This document shows positions 16,010 through 23,379 of a stretch of 64,000 bases of DNA, one piece after another (position 1 is the first letter of the stretch; the number at the start of each line of letters is the position of its first letter). The DNA is taken from positions 1 to 64,000 of the IMG/VR virus record IMGVR_UViG_3300045256_000050; one strand, given 5' to 3'. The translations under genes were made by a program, and so were the position numbers. The notes under the pieces were generated by a model that worked only from the letters and a program-made list of their open reading frames with translations, was not told the origin of the DNA and ran no database searches. This DNA comes from a virus.

Positions 16010-16342
16010 ATGGCGACCCGCAACCGCTGGAACAAGTGGAACATCCGGGCCAAGCTGAAGACCGACTTCAAGTGGTGCCGCCGGGCACTGATCGTGCTGT
16101 ACCAGCGGCAGACCGCTGACGAGCAGTCGGCCACCCGGACCAAGCACGACAACGACCGGGGCTTCAACCAGCCCGACGCCCGGCGGGGCAGCGAACTCGC
16201 CCGCAAGGCCATGACGCCGGTGCTGTTCGAGCCGTGGGAAGTGATCGAGGCCCGCAAGCTCCTGATGAAGTACGCCGGGCAACTCGCCCGGATCGCCAAC
16301 GAGAAGGAGCGGGCGGCGAAGGCCCGGCCGGTGACGGTGTGA
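16010..16342 (+). CDS. basic helical protein, 110 aa
   Basis: Trp/Asn/Lys-rich N-terminus (RNRWNKWNIRAKLKTDFKW) followed by long amphipathic helices. A type A cassette precedes the start and the stop is the gene-end repeat TGA. No family is recognised. Confidence 0.6.
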   Translation: MATRNRWNKWNIRAKLKTDFKWCRRALIVLYQRQTADEQSATRTKHDNDRGFNQPDARRGSELARKAMTPVLFEPWEVIEARKLLMKYAGQLARIANEKERAAKARPVTV

Positions 16343-16424
16343 CACCGGCTGAGGGGGTGTGAGAGAGACGGACAACGGGGCGGGTGAGTGACCCGCCCCT
16401 CACCTTCACTGAGGACAGACGACG

Positions 16425-16619
16425 ATGCCGACCTTCGGACTCAAGCACAACATCGGCAGCAACACGACCACCGCCGGGAAGTTCGACAGCAGCGGCCTGA
16501 CCTACCTCGGCATGCTGAGCGGTGAGAAGGAGATCAAGTGGACGACGATGACCCTGGCGGCGGGCATCTACCACATGTACACGAACGGCAGCGAGATGTA
16601 CCTGTTCCCGGAGCAGTGA
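16425..16619 (+). CDS. hypothetical protein, 64 aa
   Basis: Small and beta-like, with no charged clusters. The start follows CTTCACTGAGGACAGACGACG and the stop is the gene-end repeat TGA. Confidence 0.55.
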   Translation: MPTFGLKHNIGSNTTTAGKFDSSGLTYLGMLSGEKEIKWTTMTLAAGIYHMYTNGSEMYLFPEQ

Positions 16620-16687
16620 CACCGGCTGAGGGGGTGTGAGAGAGGGGCGGGCGAGTGACCCGCCCCCTTCACTAAGGAGCATCGCAC

Positions 16688-16870
16688 ATGTCGAAGTACA
16701 ACGTCCGCCGCCTGAACCACCTGCTCGCCAAGCACACCGCCTTCCGCTCGCTCGCCGACCTGCTCACGAGCGTGGCCGGTGGCTACACCCCGACGATCAT
16801 CTGCCGCACCTGCCAGCACGGCGAACTCGTCCGCCTGCTCCGGGACAACGGGGTGGCTGTCCGGGTCTGA
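16688..16870 (+). CDS. hypothetical protein, 60 aa
   Basis: A CRTCQHG segment near residue 38 is the only notable feature and might be half of a metal site. The start follows CTTCACTAAGGAGCATCGCAC, a diverged type B cassette. Confidence 0.55.
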   Translation: MSKYNVRRLNHLLAKHTAFRSLADLLTSVAGGYTPTIICRTCQHGELVRLLRDNGVAVRV

Positions 16871-16916
16871 CACCGGCTGAGGGGGTGTAACGAGGACACA
16901 ACGGAGGACGCAAGAC

Positions 16917-17402
16917 ATGGCGACGAAGACCAAGACGGCCACGGTCCCGACGACGACGGTGCTGGACGAGACGAAGGCCGGTCGCAAGCGGGCGACGAAG
17001 GCCAAGCCGGTGACGGGTCACACCGGCAAGCAGAAGATGGCCCTGGTGCTGGGCGGGGCCGCAACGTTCGTCCTGGCCCTGAGCGTCTGGGAAGTGACGA
17101 CGGCCCTGACGACGCTCACGAAGATGCCCCTGGTGATCGCCGCACTGATGGCGGTGGGGATCGACGTGGTGATGGTGCTGTGCGAGATGGCGGTGATCGC
17201 CGCCCCCGACACGGACGCCGCCCGGTGGGGTAAGCGGTACGTCGGAACGACGGTCGGCCTCAGCATGTTACTCAACGGGCTGGCCGCTACGCAGCACGCC
17301 GAGGGGATGTGGTGGCTGCTCGCTGCCCCGGTCGGTGCGATCATGCCGGTGCTGGTCTACATGGCCTTCCGGGTGGCGGGCAGCCTGTACGTTAACAAGT
17401 GA
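16917..17402 (+). CDS. four-helix membrane protein, 161 aa
   Basis: A basic Thr/Lys-rich N-terminus of about 40 residues precedes four predicted membrane spans at about 42-63, 70-95, 110-130 and 133-156. The arrangement is reminiscent of the DUF2637-type four-span proteins of actinobacterial plasmids, but I would not assign it. It is the last gene of the small-gene block; its stop lies in a diverged repeat copy (17401) directly before the terminator. Confidence 0.6.
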   Translation: MATKTKTATVPTTTVLDETKAGRKRATKAKPVTGHTGKQKMALVLGGAATFVLALSVWEVTTALTTLTKMPLVIAALMAVGIDVVMVLCEMAVIAAPDTDAARWGKRYVGTTVGLSMLLNGLAATQHAEGMWWLLAAPVGAIMPVLVYMAFRVAGSLYVNK

Positions 17403-17421
17403 CACCCTGCGAGTTGAGTAA

Positions 17422-17456
17422 CAACAGCCCGCACTCGGCGGGCTGTTGCATTTTTT
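17422..17456 (+). terminator. strong intrinsic terminator closing the small-gene block
   Basis: An 11-bp stem CAACAGCCCGC/GCGGGCTGTTG with a 5-base loop is followed by CA and six Ts. It lies immediately after the last gene-end repeat. Confidence 0.9.
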
Positions 17457-17619
17457 GTTTCTAAACAATTTCGGGCCGATGTTACAAAAAAAGTACCCAG
17501 GGGCAGGCTGCCCTGCGGATACCGCACCACCCTTTCTTTATATGTCGAAGTCCAAAAATTCCGCCGCCCAGGATTTTACCCCCGGCCGCTTAGGACTCGT
17601 TATTAACCGTACTTAGGAC
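17457..17619 (+). other. intergenic leader before the next + strand unit
   Basis: AT-richer than its surroundings, it contains GATGTTACAAAAAAAG and CTTTATATG (about 17538-17546), which may be promoter elements for the gene at 17620. No full -35/-10 pair is convincing. Confidence 0.3.
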
Positions 17620-17934
17620 ATGGCTGAGACAGACAACAAGCGGACGGTTGCCGCAACCTTATTCAACTGGAAAGCTGCTGACTACCCCGATCAGGCCGAA
17701 CCCGGCCAGACGTGGCGGATTGCGGAGGGGCATTTGGGCTTCGCTTGCCCCGGCTGTGGCCGGTGGGGAGCGATCCGGGTGGGAAGTCCGAAGCCTGCCG
17801 AAAGCCCGTCCTGGGGCATCCTAGAAGGTTCTACGGACGATCCGACGACGTTATCCCTGACGCCCTCGATCAACTGCGTGGGGTGTTGTGGCTGGCACGG
17901 GTATTTGACGAAGGGTATTTACAGGTCTTGCTAA
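17620..17934 (+). CDS. DUF6527-like protein, 104 aa
   Basis: The motif order is that of DUF6527: GFACPGCGRWG near residue 40, a Trp-containing middle, then PTTLSLTPSINC and a GWHGYLTKG end. The Cys pairs suggest a zinc-supported fold. In phages this family usually sits beside structural genes, which fits the fibre-like gene downstream. Its role is not established. Confidence 0.65.
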   Translation: MAETDNKRTVAATLFNWKAADYPDQAEPGQTWRIAEGHLGFACPGCGRWGAIRVGSPKPAESPSWGILEGSTDDPTTLSLTPSINCVGCCGWHGYLTKGIYRSC

Positions 17935-17944
17935 TAGATAAGAC

Positions 17945-19945
17945 ATGTCACTGAACCCCGTAGAAATCGAATTCCGCAAGCCGGGCAGCTTCGGCTACAA
18001 CCAAGCCCTCGCCCGTTTGCTCGGCGACTCCTTCCGCCCCAACCAGATTAGCAATTCGTTGCCACAAGTCTTGAACGGGGCGGGAGGCGGTGGAGGAGGC
18101 GGTGGAAACCCGTTCTTCAGTAACTTCGTGGCGACCTATGACTTGCCGAACGGGATCGCCCATCTGACGTGGGAGAATCCGACGACGCCCATCGACGGGT
18201 TGCGACTGGAGTGCAGCGACTCGACCGAGTACCAGACGACGGACTACTCGGACACGAGTCTGACTTCGCTCGACATCCCGATCAACCTAAACGTGTACGA
18301 CAGCAACTCGCTCACTTGGCACCTGTGCAGTCTGGTGGGCGGCGATCTCGGGACTTGCATTGACAGCGAGATGTTCTTCGCCCCGGCCCCAGAGTTCGTG
18401 AAGGCGGGGTACGACCCGGATTCGTTTGCTATTAACATCGGGTGGACGTACCCGATTGACACGTCGTATGTGAAGTATTGGGAAATCCGGGAGGACTCGC
18501 TGTTCTACAACCAGCAGGTGTTCTCGGGGACGTTCGCCTCCTTCTCGGCGGACCCGCAGTGGGTCGGGCAGACGCTCAACTTCTACGTCATTGCGTACAT
18601 GGCTTCGGGCCGCATCCTGTACAGTCAGCCGGGCTTCGCCAACCCTGTGACCCTGGGCAGCCTGAACCCGGTGGTGCTGGGGGTAGAGGCCCACTGGAAC
18701 CCGGACACGGGCAACGCCGACCTGTCGTGGCTGGACATGCGGAATTACGGCACGTTCGACGAGTACGAGTTGAGTTCCAACACCGACGGCCACTACGTCA
18801 ACCAGACGACGCCGAAAGACCAGACTTCGTTGAGCATCCCGCTGAACATCTCCGACTACACGAGCCAGATGATAATCTGGACGTTCAAGACGCTGACGAC
18901 GGGCAACGGGTTCAGCGGGGACGCCTTCGCCTACATGTACTGGACGCCGCAGATTCAAAACCTGACGGCCAACTTCGTCGAGGGGGACGGCACCTACATC
19001 CAGTTGAACTGGAGTTACCCGTACACCGACGTGTCGCTGATCGACCACCTGCACGTTACGGAAACGACGTTCGGGATCGAGTTCGACATCACGGACCTGA
19101 ACAGCACCGGGTACGCCCTGAACTTCGACGAGGCGTGGCGTAACAGCACGATGAACTTCCAAATCCAGTCCATCGGGACGACGCCGGGCTGGGTGAGCGA
19201 CTACGCCGTGGCGTCGGTCAGCATCCCGCCTGCTAATATCAACTACGGCAACAACCCCGGCATTATTAACAGCCTGACGCTGGAGGAGAACACCCCGGCT
19301 CAGTTGTCCTCCATCTCGCCGCACTCGGTCGTGATGGACGGGTTCAACCTGATTGCGATCACGTTCAACGACCAGGGGTTGTTCAACAAGCGGGGTTCGA
19401 TAGCGTTGTGGTTCAACGCCGCCACGATGGGCGACATCTTCGGGTACGGGTTGTTCAGCACGGCGTACAATGCGAGCGGCGGTATCAACCTGGGGCTGAC
19501 GAGCAGCGGCGACATCGTGTACGGACAGGCGGTGGGCGAGTTGATGGTGACTTACGACTACGACGGGTTGGACTTGTTGTCCAACTGGCACCACGTCGTC
19601 CTGACGTGGGATCAGTTCAACGTCGAGGGGACGAATTTCAACACCTACAACCTGTTCATCGACGGGGTGCAGGTGGTCAGCGACGGGCAGGTGATCGGCG
19701 AGGTTGAGCTTGAGAACAACTTCCCGGTGATCGGGGCGGCGAGCGGCGGGCTGAGCGTCTTCCAGGGGAACATCGATCAGGTCATCTACTCGATGAACAC
19801 GTTCTACGGGGCGCAGGTGACGGACATCTACAACGGGTCGTTCGTGCCGGGGAACGAGGAGCGGGTGGTGTACACGTTCGAGGGCGACCAGGACGGGGCG
19901 AATCAGATCATCGACCACTCCGTCAACTACAGTCCGCCGAGCTAA
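17945..19945 (+). CDS. large fibre-like protein with LamG/concanavalin-type C-terminus, 666 aa
   Basis: After a short head (residues 1-45) and a Gly-rich linker, several beta-sandwich segments of about 95 residues follow, each with a Trp-rich strand (IAHLTWENP, FAINIGWTYP, GNADLSWLDM), like fibronectin type III repeats. The last ~170 residues read as a LamG-type lectin domain (GSIALWFNA, NWHHVVLTWDQF, NLFIDGVQV). This suggests an adhesive virion protein. TAATAGATA eight bases before the ATG may be a late-type promoter. Confidence 0.65.
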   Translation: MSLNPVEIEFRKPGSFGYNQALARLLGDSFRPNQISNSLPQVLNGAGGGGGGGGNPFFSNFVATYDLPNGIAHLTWENPTTPIDGLRLECSDSTEYQTTDYSDTSLTSLDIPINLNVYDSNSLTWHLCSLVGGDLGTCIDSEMFFAPAPEFVKAGYDPDSFAINIGWTYPIDTSYVKYWEIREDSLFYNQQVFSGTFASFSADPQWVGQTLNFYVIAYMASGRILYSQPGFANPVTLGSLNPVVLGVEAHWNPDTGNADLSWLDMRNYGTFDEYELSSNTDGHYVNQTTPKDQTSLSIPLNISDYTSQMIIWTFKTLTTGNGFSGDAFAYMYWTPQIQNLTANFVEGDGTYIQLNWSYPYTDVSLIDHLHVTETTFGIEFDITDLNSTGYALNFDEAWRNSTMNFQIQSIGTTPGWVSDYAVASVSIPPANINYGNNPGIINSLTLEENTPAQLSSISPHSVVMDGFNLIAITFNDQGLFNKRGSIALWFNAATMGDIFGYGLFSTAYNASGGINLGLTSSGDIVYGQAVGELMVTYDYDGLDLLSNWHHVVLTWDQFNVEGTNFNTYNLFIDGVQVVSDGQVIGEVELENNFPVIGAASGGLSVFQGNIDQVIYSMNTFYGAQVTDIYNGSFVPGNEERVVYTFEGDQDGANQIIDHSVNYSPPS

Positions 19946-19949
19946 AACA

Positions 19950-19979
19950 AAACAGCCCAGGATTTCTCCTGGGCTGTTT
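19950..19979. terminator. bidirectional terminator between convergent genes
   Basis: A 12-bp stem AAACAGCCCAGG/CCTGGGCTGTTT has A-rich and T-rich flanks on both sides. It separates the + strand fibre gene from the - strand block that ends at 20076. Confidence 0.8.
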
Positions 19980-20075
19980 GCGGGGGCAAGACGGTTTCCC
20001 GTCGCCGATCCACCACCCAATGAGACAGCATTGGGACTGCACACGCATCTTATTACGAACTCGGCCGGTGTCAAG

Positions 20076-20375
20076 TCACTTCGAGGCCGAGATGTTCATT
20101 TCTTTGGCCTTAAGCTCCGTAAGAAATTTGATGAGCCGGTCAACGTCGGCCGCACCTGCTTCCGTGCTAGAGTACCGGGTCATCTGGACGAGTTCCTGAA
20201 TGACGGCCCAGCCGAGGGACGAGAGCGGGCTGTCGGGGGAACCCAGGAAGGTGTTGGTCTTGATCGGGACTTCGAGGACGGTCCGGCCGTTGTGCTTCAC
20301 CCCCGTGGAGTAGAGGCGGATGAAGACCTTTACGTCTTCGGCTTGTTGCAAGGCGGGACTGGATTGCGTGGACAT
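20076..20375 (-). CDS. hypothetical protein, 99 aa
   Basis: Last gene of a nine-gene - strand run (23346 to 20076). A beta-like first half (DVKVFIRLYSTGVKHNG) is followed by helices. Its start overlaps the tail of the upstream membrane-protein gene by 46 bases. Confidence 0.6.
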   Translation of the reverse strand: MSTQSSPALQQAEDVKVFIRLYSTGVKHNGRTVLEVPIKTNTFLGSPDSPLSSLGWAVIQELVQMTRYSSTEAGAADVDRLIKFLTELKAKEMNISASK

Positions 20376-20548
20376 CCGTGTCTCCTGTTTGTGACGAAAA
20401 GCGTGTCGTGAATGGCGACGACGCAGTGGATTATCATACCGACAACCCAGAGGGCCATCAAGCCCATGAAGATGAAGAACAGCCCCGTCATGACGAGTGC
20501 GGCGGGCATCGCCATGAGCAGGGCGATGGAGAAGACGAACTCAGCCAT
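20330..20548 (-). CDS. two-span membrane protein, 72 aa
   Basis: Hydrophobic from residue 4 to about 50, enough for two membrane spans, then a basic Cys-containing tail that overlaps the next gene. The start overlaps the end of the upstream gene by eight bases. Holin-like by size and topology, but nothing specific supports that. Confidence 0.5.
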   Translation of the reverse strand: MAEFVFSIALLMAMPAALVMTGLFFIFMGLMALWVVGMIIHCVVAIHDTLFVTNRRHGCPRNPVPPCNKPKT

Positions 20549-21122
20549 CCTTCTTAACCCACTTCCCGTTCACCCAATTCCCCATCTCCCACCGGCCCTC
20601 GACCCGCCGCACCCGGAAGAGGCAGTATTTACGAGGAAGGAAGGCGGCGTACTTGGGGGTGCCGCTTCGGGGGTCGTTGAACTTGCGGATTTGGCAGCCG
20701 TCGAACACGGTGCTGGTGAAGAGGCTGGGCTTCCCGGCGGCGACCCACTCCTGGTGGACCGCTGTCGTGATCTCCCGCACCCGCTTGCCCCGGAAGACGG
20801 CGATCTCGTCTTCCTCGTCGTTCAGTAAAGAGATGAAGTCGGCCTTGCAGGTTTCCGGGTGGTCACGGCCCTTCTTCCATTCGGTGCCGTCCCGGTTCTC
20901 GTACAGGTCTTGCAGCAGGTCGCCCTTGCCGCTCTTTTGGTTCGGGTCACGGGCCTTCATTTGCCACGACGCCCGATCCCTCCAGCCGTCGATTCCCAGG
21001 AGGATGTCTTCCTCCTGGGAGGCTTTCTCAATGCCCAGGGCCGAGCGGACCACCCGCTCCCGCCGCTCGGCCCCGTCGGCGATGCGTTCTTCTATGTCTT
21101 TGTCGGCGGTGAATTCAGCCAT
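20541..21122 (-). CDS. hypothetical protein, 193 aa
   Basis: Highly charged and helical in the first two thirds, with an aromatic basic C-terminus (RVEGRWEMGNWVNGKWVKKDG). It sits between the SSB-like gene and a small membrane protein, with overlaps that suggest one operon. No family is recognised. Confidence 0.65.
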   Translation of the reverse strand: MAEFTADKDIEERIADGAERRERVVRSALGIEKASQEEDILLGIDGWRDRASWQMKARDPNQKSGKGDLLQDLYENRDGTEWKKGRDHPETCKADFISLLNDEEDEIAVFRGKRVREITTAVHQEWVAAGKPSLFTSTVFDGCQIRKFNDPRSGTPKYAAFLPRKYCLFRVRRVEGRWEMGNWVNGKWVKKDG

Positions 21123-21139
21123 CCGTGGCCGTCCTTCCT

Positions 21140-21802
21140 TCAGATTGGGTTGTGTGAGGCCGAGAACTCCGTGGAGGGCGGCGGAATGACGAGGGCGTTC
21201 AGCTTCTCTTCCGCCTCCCGCTTCCAGGCTTCGATCTGGGCGGGGTCTTTACTGATGGGCGAGCAGACTTTGGCGTAGGTGGAGTCTTCGTAGGTGGCGA
21301 AGGCGTGTGCCCCGGCGTTCTTCATCTTCCGTCGGATGATGAAGTCCACGCCCTGAAGCTCGTCGAGGGCGGATGTCGGCCGCTTGTAGCGGGTCCACCA
21401 CCGCTTGAGGCGAGCGAGGAAGTGCCACCACTTCGGCTCGGGGGGAGGGCAGGGGTGCGTGACCCACCCCTCAAGGATGGTCTGGTAGAGCCACTTGGAG
21501 GCGGCGAGGATGCGGACTCCCTGTTCCGGGTGTGCCCGGTCGATCATGGCGATGAAGTGCTTCTCGATGGGCCGGAGGGCACGGGCGAACTCGTTGTAGT
21601 CCCGCCGGGACTTCTCGGTGGCGGCGTTCTCGGCGTCCTTGTAGAAGACGTTCCGCAGGTCGCAGATGGGGCAGGGGATTTTGTTCTTGAAGGCGGTGCA
21701 GGAGTATTGTTTGTTTTTGAGGGTGTGGATGGAGTGGGAGACGGGCTGGACCGGGATGAAGCGGACGACGGCGGGACTGTTGTTGTCGATGGTGAAGATC
21801 AT
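21140..21802 (-). CDS. gp32-like single-stranded DNA-binding protein, 220 aa
   Basis: The N-terminal part carries His23/His26, Cys35 and CPIC (Cys44, Cys47). The C-x9-C-x2-C spacing is close to the H64, C77, C87, C90 zinc site of T4 gp32. The following region (HFIAMIDRAHPEQGVRILAA, ALDELQGVDFIIRRK, and a late TYEDSTY) follows the pattern of gp32-type OB-fold SSBs of large phages. It would coat single-stranded DNA during replication and recombination. The assignment is from motif order only. Confidence 0.6.
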   Translation of the reverse strand: MIFTIDNNSPAVVRFIPVQPVSHSIHTLKNKQYSCTAFKNKIPCPICDLRNVFYKDAENAATEKSRRDYNEFARALRPIEKHFIAMIDRAHPEQGVRILAASKWLYQTILEGWVTHPCPPPEPKWWHFLARLKRWWTRYKRPTSALDELQGVDFIIRRKMKNAGAHAFATYEDSTYAKVCSPISKDPAQIEAWKREAEEKLNALVIPPPSTEFSASHNPI

Positions 21803-21914
21803 GTATGGAGTCCTTATTCGCCCCTGGGGCGATTGGGGTGATTCCGTTGTTACGTTAAGGGTCGGCTGCGGGCGGTTTTGTTAGTAGGTTATTGGTCTGG
21901 TGTCCCTCCATCAG

Positions 21915-22205
21915 TTAGAGGTTCATGAAAACCGGATCACGGAGTTCGACGGGGATTTCGACCTTGTGGAGAACGGTGAAGTCTTTGATGAACAACTTCC
22001 TCACGTCCATTTCCACAATCGAGTCCTTCTTTTGTGGCGGGGTGTTCTCCTGGTTCAAGCTCGTCTCGGTCGCCACGAACATGATGTGCGGGCGTTGGCT
22101 GCTGAAGCCGATGACGGCCTGGAAGTCGCCTTCGGGAGCTTTCCAGAGGACGTGCATGCCAGACTTGTGCATCGACTTCAGCCAGTCCACTTGTTCGTCT
22201 TGCAT
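21915..22205 (-). CDS. hypothetical protein, 96 aa
   Basis: A mixed alpha/beta protein with a Lys-rich middle (ENTPPQKKDSIVEMDVRK). It is separated from the SSB-like gene by about 110 bases. No function can be given. Confidence 0.6.
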   Translation of the reverse strand: MQDEQVDWLKSMHKSGMHVLWKAPEGDFQAVIGFSSQRPHIMFVATETSLNQENTPPQKKDSIVEMDVRKLFIKDFTVLHKVEIPVELRDPVFMNL

Positions 22206-22250
22206 TAGTGCAACTCTCCGTGTCAGCCCCGTGTCTTTCTCGTGTGCGTC

Positions 22251-22514
22251 TTACACTTGAGCGATGACGGGGGTGTGAGGAGTAACATACCTCGTGTATG
22301 TCTTGCCGTCAACCGTCCGCCGCAGCCGGACCCGCTTGCGGTCCTTCGTGGTGTCCATGTGGGCCTCGCTCCACACGATCTTGCTGTTTGGGAGCGAAAA
22401 GGCGGTGGTCTTGGTGTGGCCCAGGGCGACCTTAACCGCCGTTGAGTTCACGGATGAAGTTGCTGATGGAGTCGTCGGGGTCGTAATCGTCGGCATCGTC
22501 ACGAACATGTCCAT
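22251..22514 (-). CDS. basic hypothetical protein, 87 aa
   Basis: ATG 22514 (reverse) has a strong AAAGGAGA ribosome binding site six bases upstream, so this start is preferred even though it overlaps the upstream gene by 83 bases. The Thr/Ser-rich N-terminus comes from the overlap; the C-terminal half is basic (RKRVRLRRTVDGKTY). Confidence 0.55.
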   Translation of the reverse strand: MDMFVTMPTITTPTTPSATSSVNSTAVKVALGHTKTTAFSLPNSKIVWSEAHMDTTKDRKRVRLRRTVDGKTYTRYVTPHTPVIAQV

Positions 22515-22773
22515 CGGGAGTCTCCTTTCGCATTTCGCACATGATCCGGTAGAACTCGTCCCACGCCTTGTCCTGCCGGTGTTCAGACGAGGCGTTGTTA
22601 CAGAAGCCGTTCTTGTCGAAGCTGGCGATGACGTAGCCCTCGCCGCCGGGGAACTTCTTGTAGTCTTCCTCCCGGACCAGGATCAGGGCTTCCGCCCCGT
22701 GGAAGAAGTTGGCGAGCCGGTCGCCGAGGCCGATGTGCTGGATTTCCAGGTCGGCGTTGTACTTGTACTTCAT
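22432..22773 (-). CDS. hypothetical protein, 113 aa
   Basis: The start at 22773 (MKYKYNADLEIQ) overlaps the stop of the upstream gene, typical of coupled genes. The C-terminus is acidic (RDDADDYDPDDS) and lies in the region shared with the next gene. No family is recognised. Confidence 0.6.
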   Translation of the reverse strand: MKYKYNADLEIQHIGLGDRLANFFHGAEALILVREEDYKKFPGGEGYVIASFDKNGFCNNASSEHRQDKAWDEFYRIMCEMRKETPDGHVRDDADDYDPDDSISNFIRELNGG

Positions 22774-23102
22774 GGCTTCCCTACGGCGTAAGCCCTCCAG
22801 GGGAACGACCAGCCAATCTCGCCGTGCCACCAGAGGATGTGGTAGTAGAACCGCCCCGGCCGCTTCTTGATGCAGAGGCCGGTGGACTCCCGGCTGACCG
22901 TGACCCGGAGCGAGTGTCCGTAATAGTAGAACCACGTTCCCGGATTGAATAGGGTGGACATCGTGGCCTTCATCAATCCCCAGAACCAGTTGACTTGGAC
23001 GTGTTCGCCGCCACGGTAGACCGTCTTGGTACGGAGGCCGCTGAGCAGCACGGTGCGAACGCTGTCGTCGCAGGGGGTCTTCTTGTAGAGCCAGCGGAAC
23101 AT
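22770..23102 (-). CDS. aromatic-rich basic protein, 110 aa
   Basis: The start 23102 directly follows the upstream stop. Trp, Tyr, Phe and Arg are frequent (NPGTWFYYYGHSLRVTV, YYHILWWHGEIGWSF), in a beta-like pattern. The function is unknown. Confidence 0.55.
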   Translation of the reverse strand: MFRWLYKKTPCDDSVRTVLLSGLRTKTVYRGGEHVQVNWFWGLMKATMSTLFNPGTWFYYYGHSLRVTVSRESTGLCIKKRPGRFYYHILWWHGEIGWSFPWRAYAVGKP

Positions 23103-23103
23103 T

Positions 23104-23346
23104 TCAGAACTCCATCGCCGGGCCGCACAGGGAGCGGCGGTTCGTGTCCGGGTGAATGACTTCGATCCACTCCTGCCGCTCAACGCTCTTGTCGAGCAAG
23201 CGGTTCGGCAGCTTCGCCCCTTCGGCCCGGCCGAACTCTTCTGCCTCGTCTTGGGTCGGGAAGTGAGCGACGTAGATGTCCGGCCCGTGGTTCCAGGTCT
23301 TGATGACGATGTAGAAGCCTTGCTTTCGTAAAGCCTGGATGTCCAC
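23104..23346 (-). CDS. hypothetical protein, 80 aa
   Basis: First gene of the - strand run, starting 32 bases from the divergent + strand gene at 23379. The pattern of a short strand, a helix (TQDEAEEFGRAEGAK) and a strand suggests a small alpha/beta fold. Confidence 0.6.
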   Translation of the reverse strand: MDIQALRKQGFYIVIKTWNHGPDIYVAHFPTQDEAEEFGRAEGAKLPNRLLDKSVERQEWIEVIHPDTNRRSLCGPAMEF

Positions 23347-23365
23347 CGATTGTCCTCGCTATTAG

Positions 23366-23379
23366 TCTACATACTGGTA
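23366..23379 (+). promoter_or_regulatory. TCTACATACTGGTA repeat, possible late promoter
   Basis: The 14 bases recur exactly at 35185-35198, also upstream of a + strand gene. Here the downstream ATG begins at the last base of the repeat, so a transcript starting near it would be leaderless. A -10-like CATACT is inside. No -35 is evident. Confidence 0.4.

Larger units (their letters stand above)
1221..16666 (+). repeat. GC-rich intergenic hairpin family in the small-gene block
   Basis: Perfect or near-perfect inverted repeats lie between genes at 1221-1250, 4607-4634, 5571-5603, 6127-6147, 6683-6706, 7657-7705, 9284-9305, 9744-9768, 10785-10808, 11039-11061, 12286-12313, 13157-13180, 13771-13795, 14619-14641, 15475-15497, 15965-15987, 16377-16399 and 16644-16666. 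The usual form is GGGGCGGG, a short loop, CCCGCCCC, placed between a gene-end repeat and the next start cassette. They lack U tracts, so they may be RNA-stability or attenuator hairpins rather than classical terminators. The copies at 15475, 16377 and 16644 are almost identical. Confidence 0.8.
1763..16687 (+). promoter_or_regulatory. two recurrent start-associated cassettes
   Basis: Type A, CCAAGAGAGGG plus 5-9 bases before ATG, precedes the genes at 5740, 8190, 8838, 10474, 12605, 14336, 15198 and 16010, with shorter variants (CCAAGAGG or AAGAGA) before 1777, 8607, 11745 and 13483. Type B, TTCACTGAGGACA or close variants, precedes 6784, 7762, 9792, 11081, 13201, 13815, 14085, 14967, 15529, 16425 and 16688. 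Both contain an SD-like core (GAGAGG or TGAGGA) but are conserved well beyond it. TTCACTGAGG also occurs inside some coding sequences (about 9070 and 11475), which weakens a purely ribosomal reading. Confidence 0.7.
303..17423 (+). repeat. gene-end repeat family, about 46 copies
   Basis: The consensus is TGACACCGRCTG, about seven variable bases (often NNGNNGN), then a GTAAC, GTGTAAC or GTGTGAG end. Copies start at about 303, 486, 889, 1257, 1730, 2021, 2389, 2483, 3089, 3834, 4638, 4877, 5692, 6110, 6741, 6970, 7323, 7710, 8139, 8550, 8791, 9308, 9728, 10101, 10414, 10769, 11025, 11331, 11707, 12041, 12318, 12556, 13119, 13445, 13757, 14038, 14290, 14604, 14919, 15160, 15451, 15941, 16341, 16618, 16869 and 17401. 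All are on the + strand. In most, the first TGA is the stop of the upstream gene; in about nine the gene reads through and stops at the TAA/TGA of the far end, giving tails such as LTPAAGV or VTPTVAA. None is seen after 17.4 kb. Confidence 0.95.

Noticed and set aside
303-17423. Gene-end repeat as an ordinary sigma70 promoter (TTGACA-like start)
   Set aside because: TGACAC could be a -35, but no conserved -10 occurs at 16-18 bases; the best match has 15-base spacing and poor hexamers.
18287-20074. Reverse open frame of 595 codons opposite the large fibre gene
   Set aside because: It is antisense to a well-supported gene, is Arg/Val/Leu/Pro/His-rich with no domain, and arises from GC-biased codon use.
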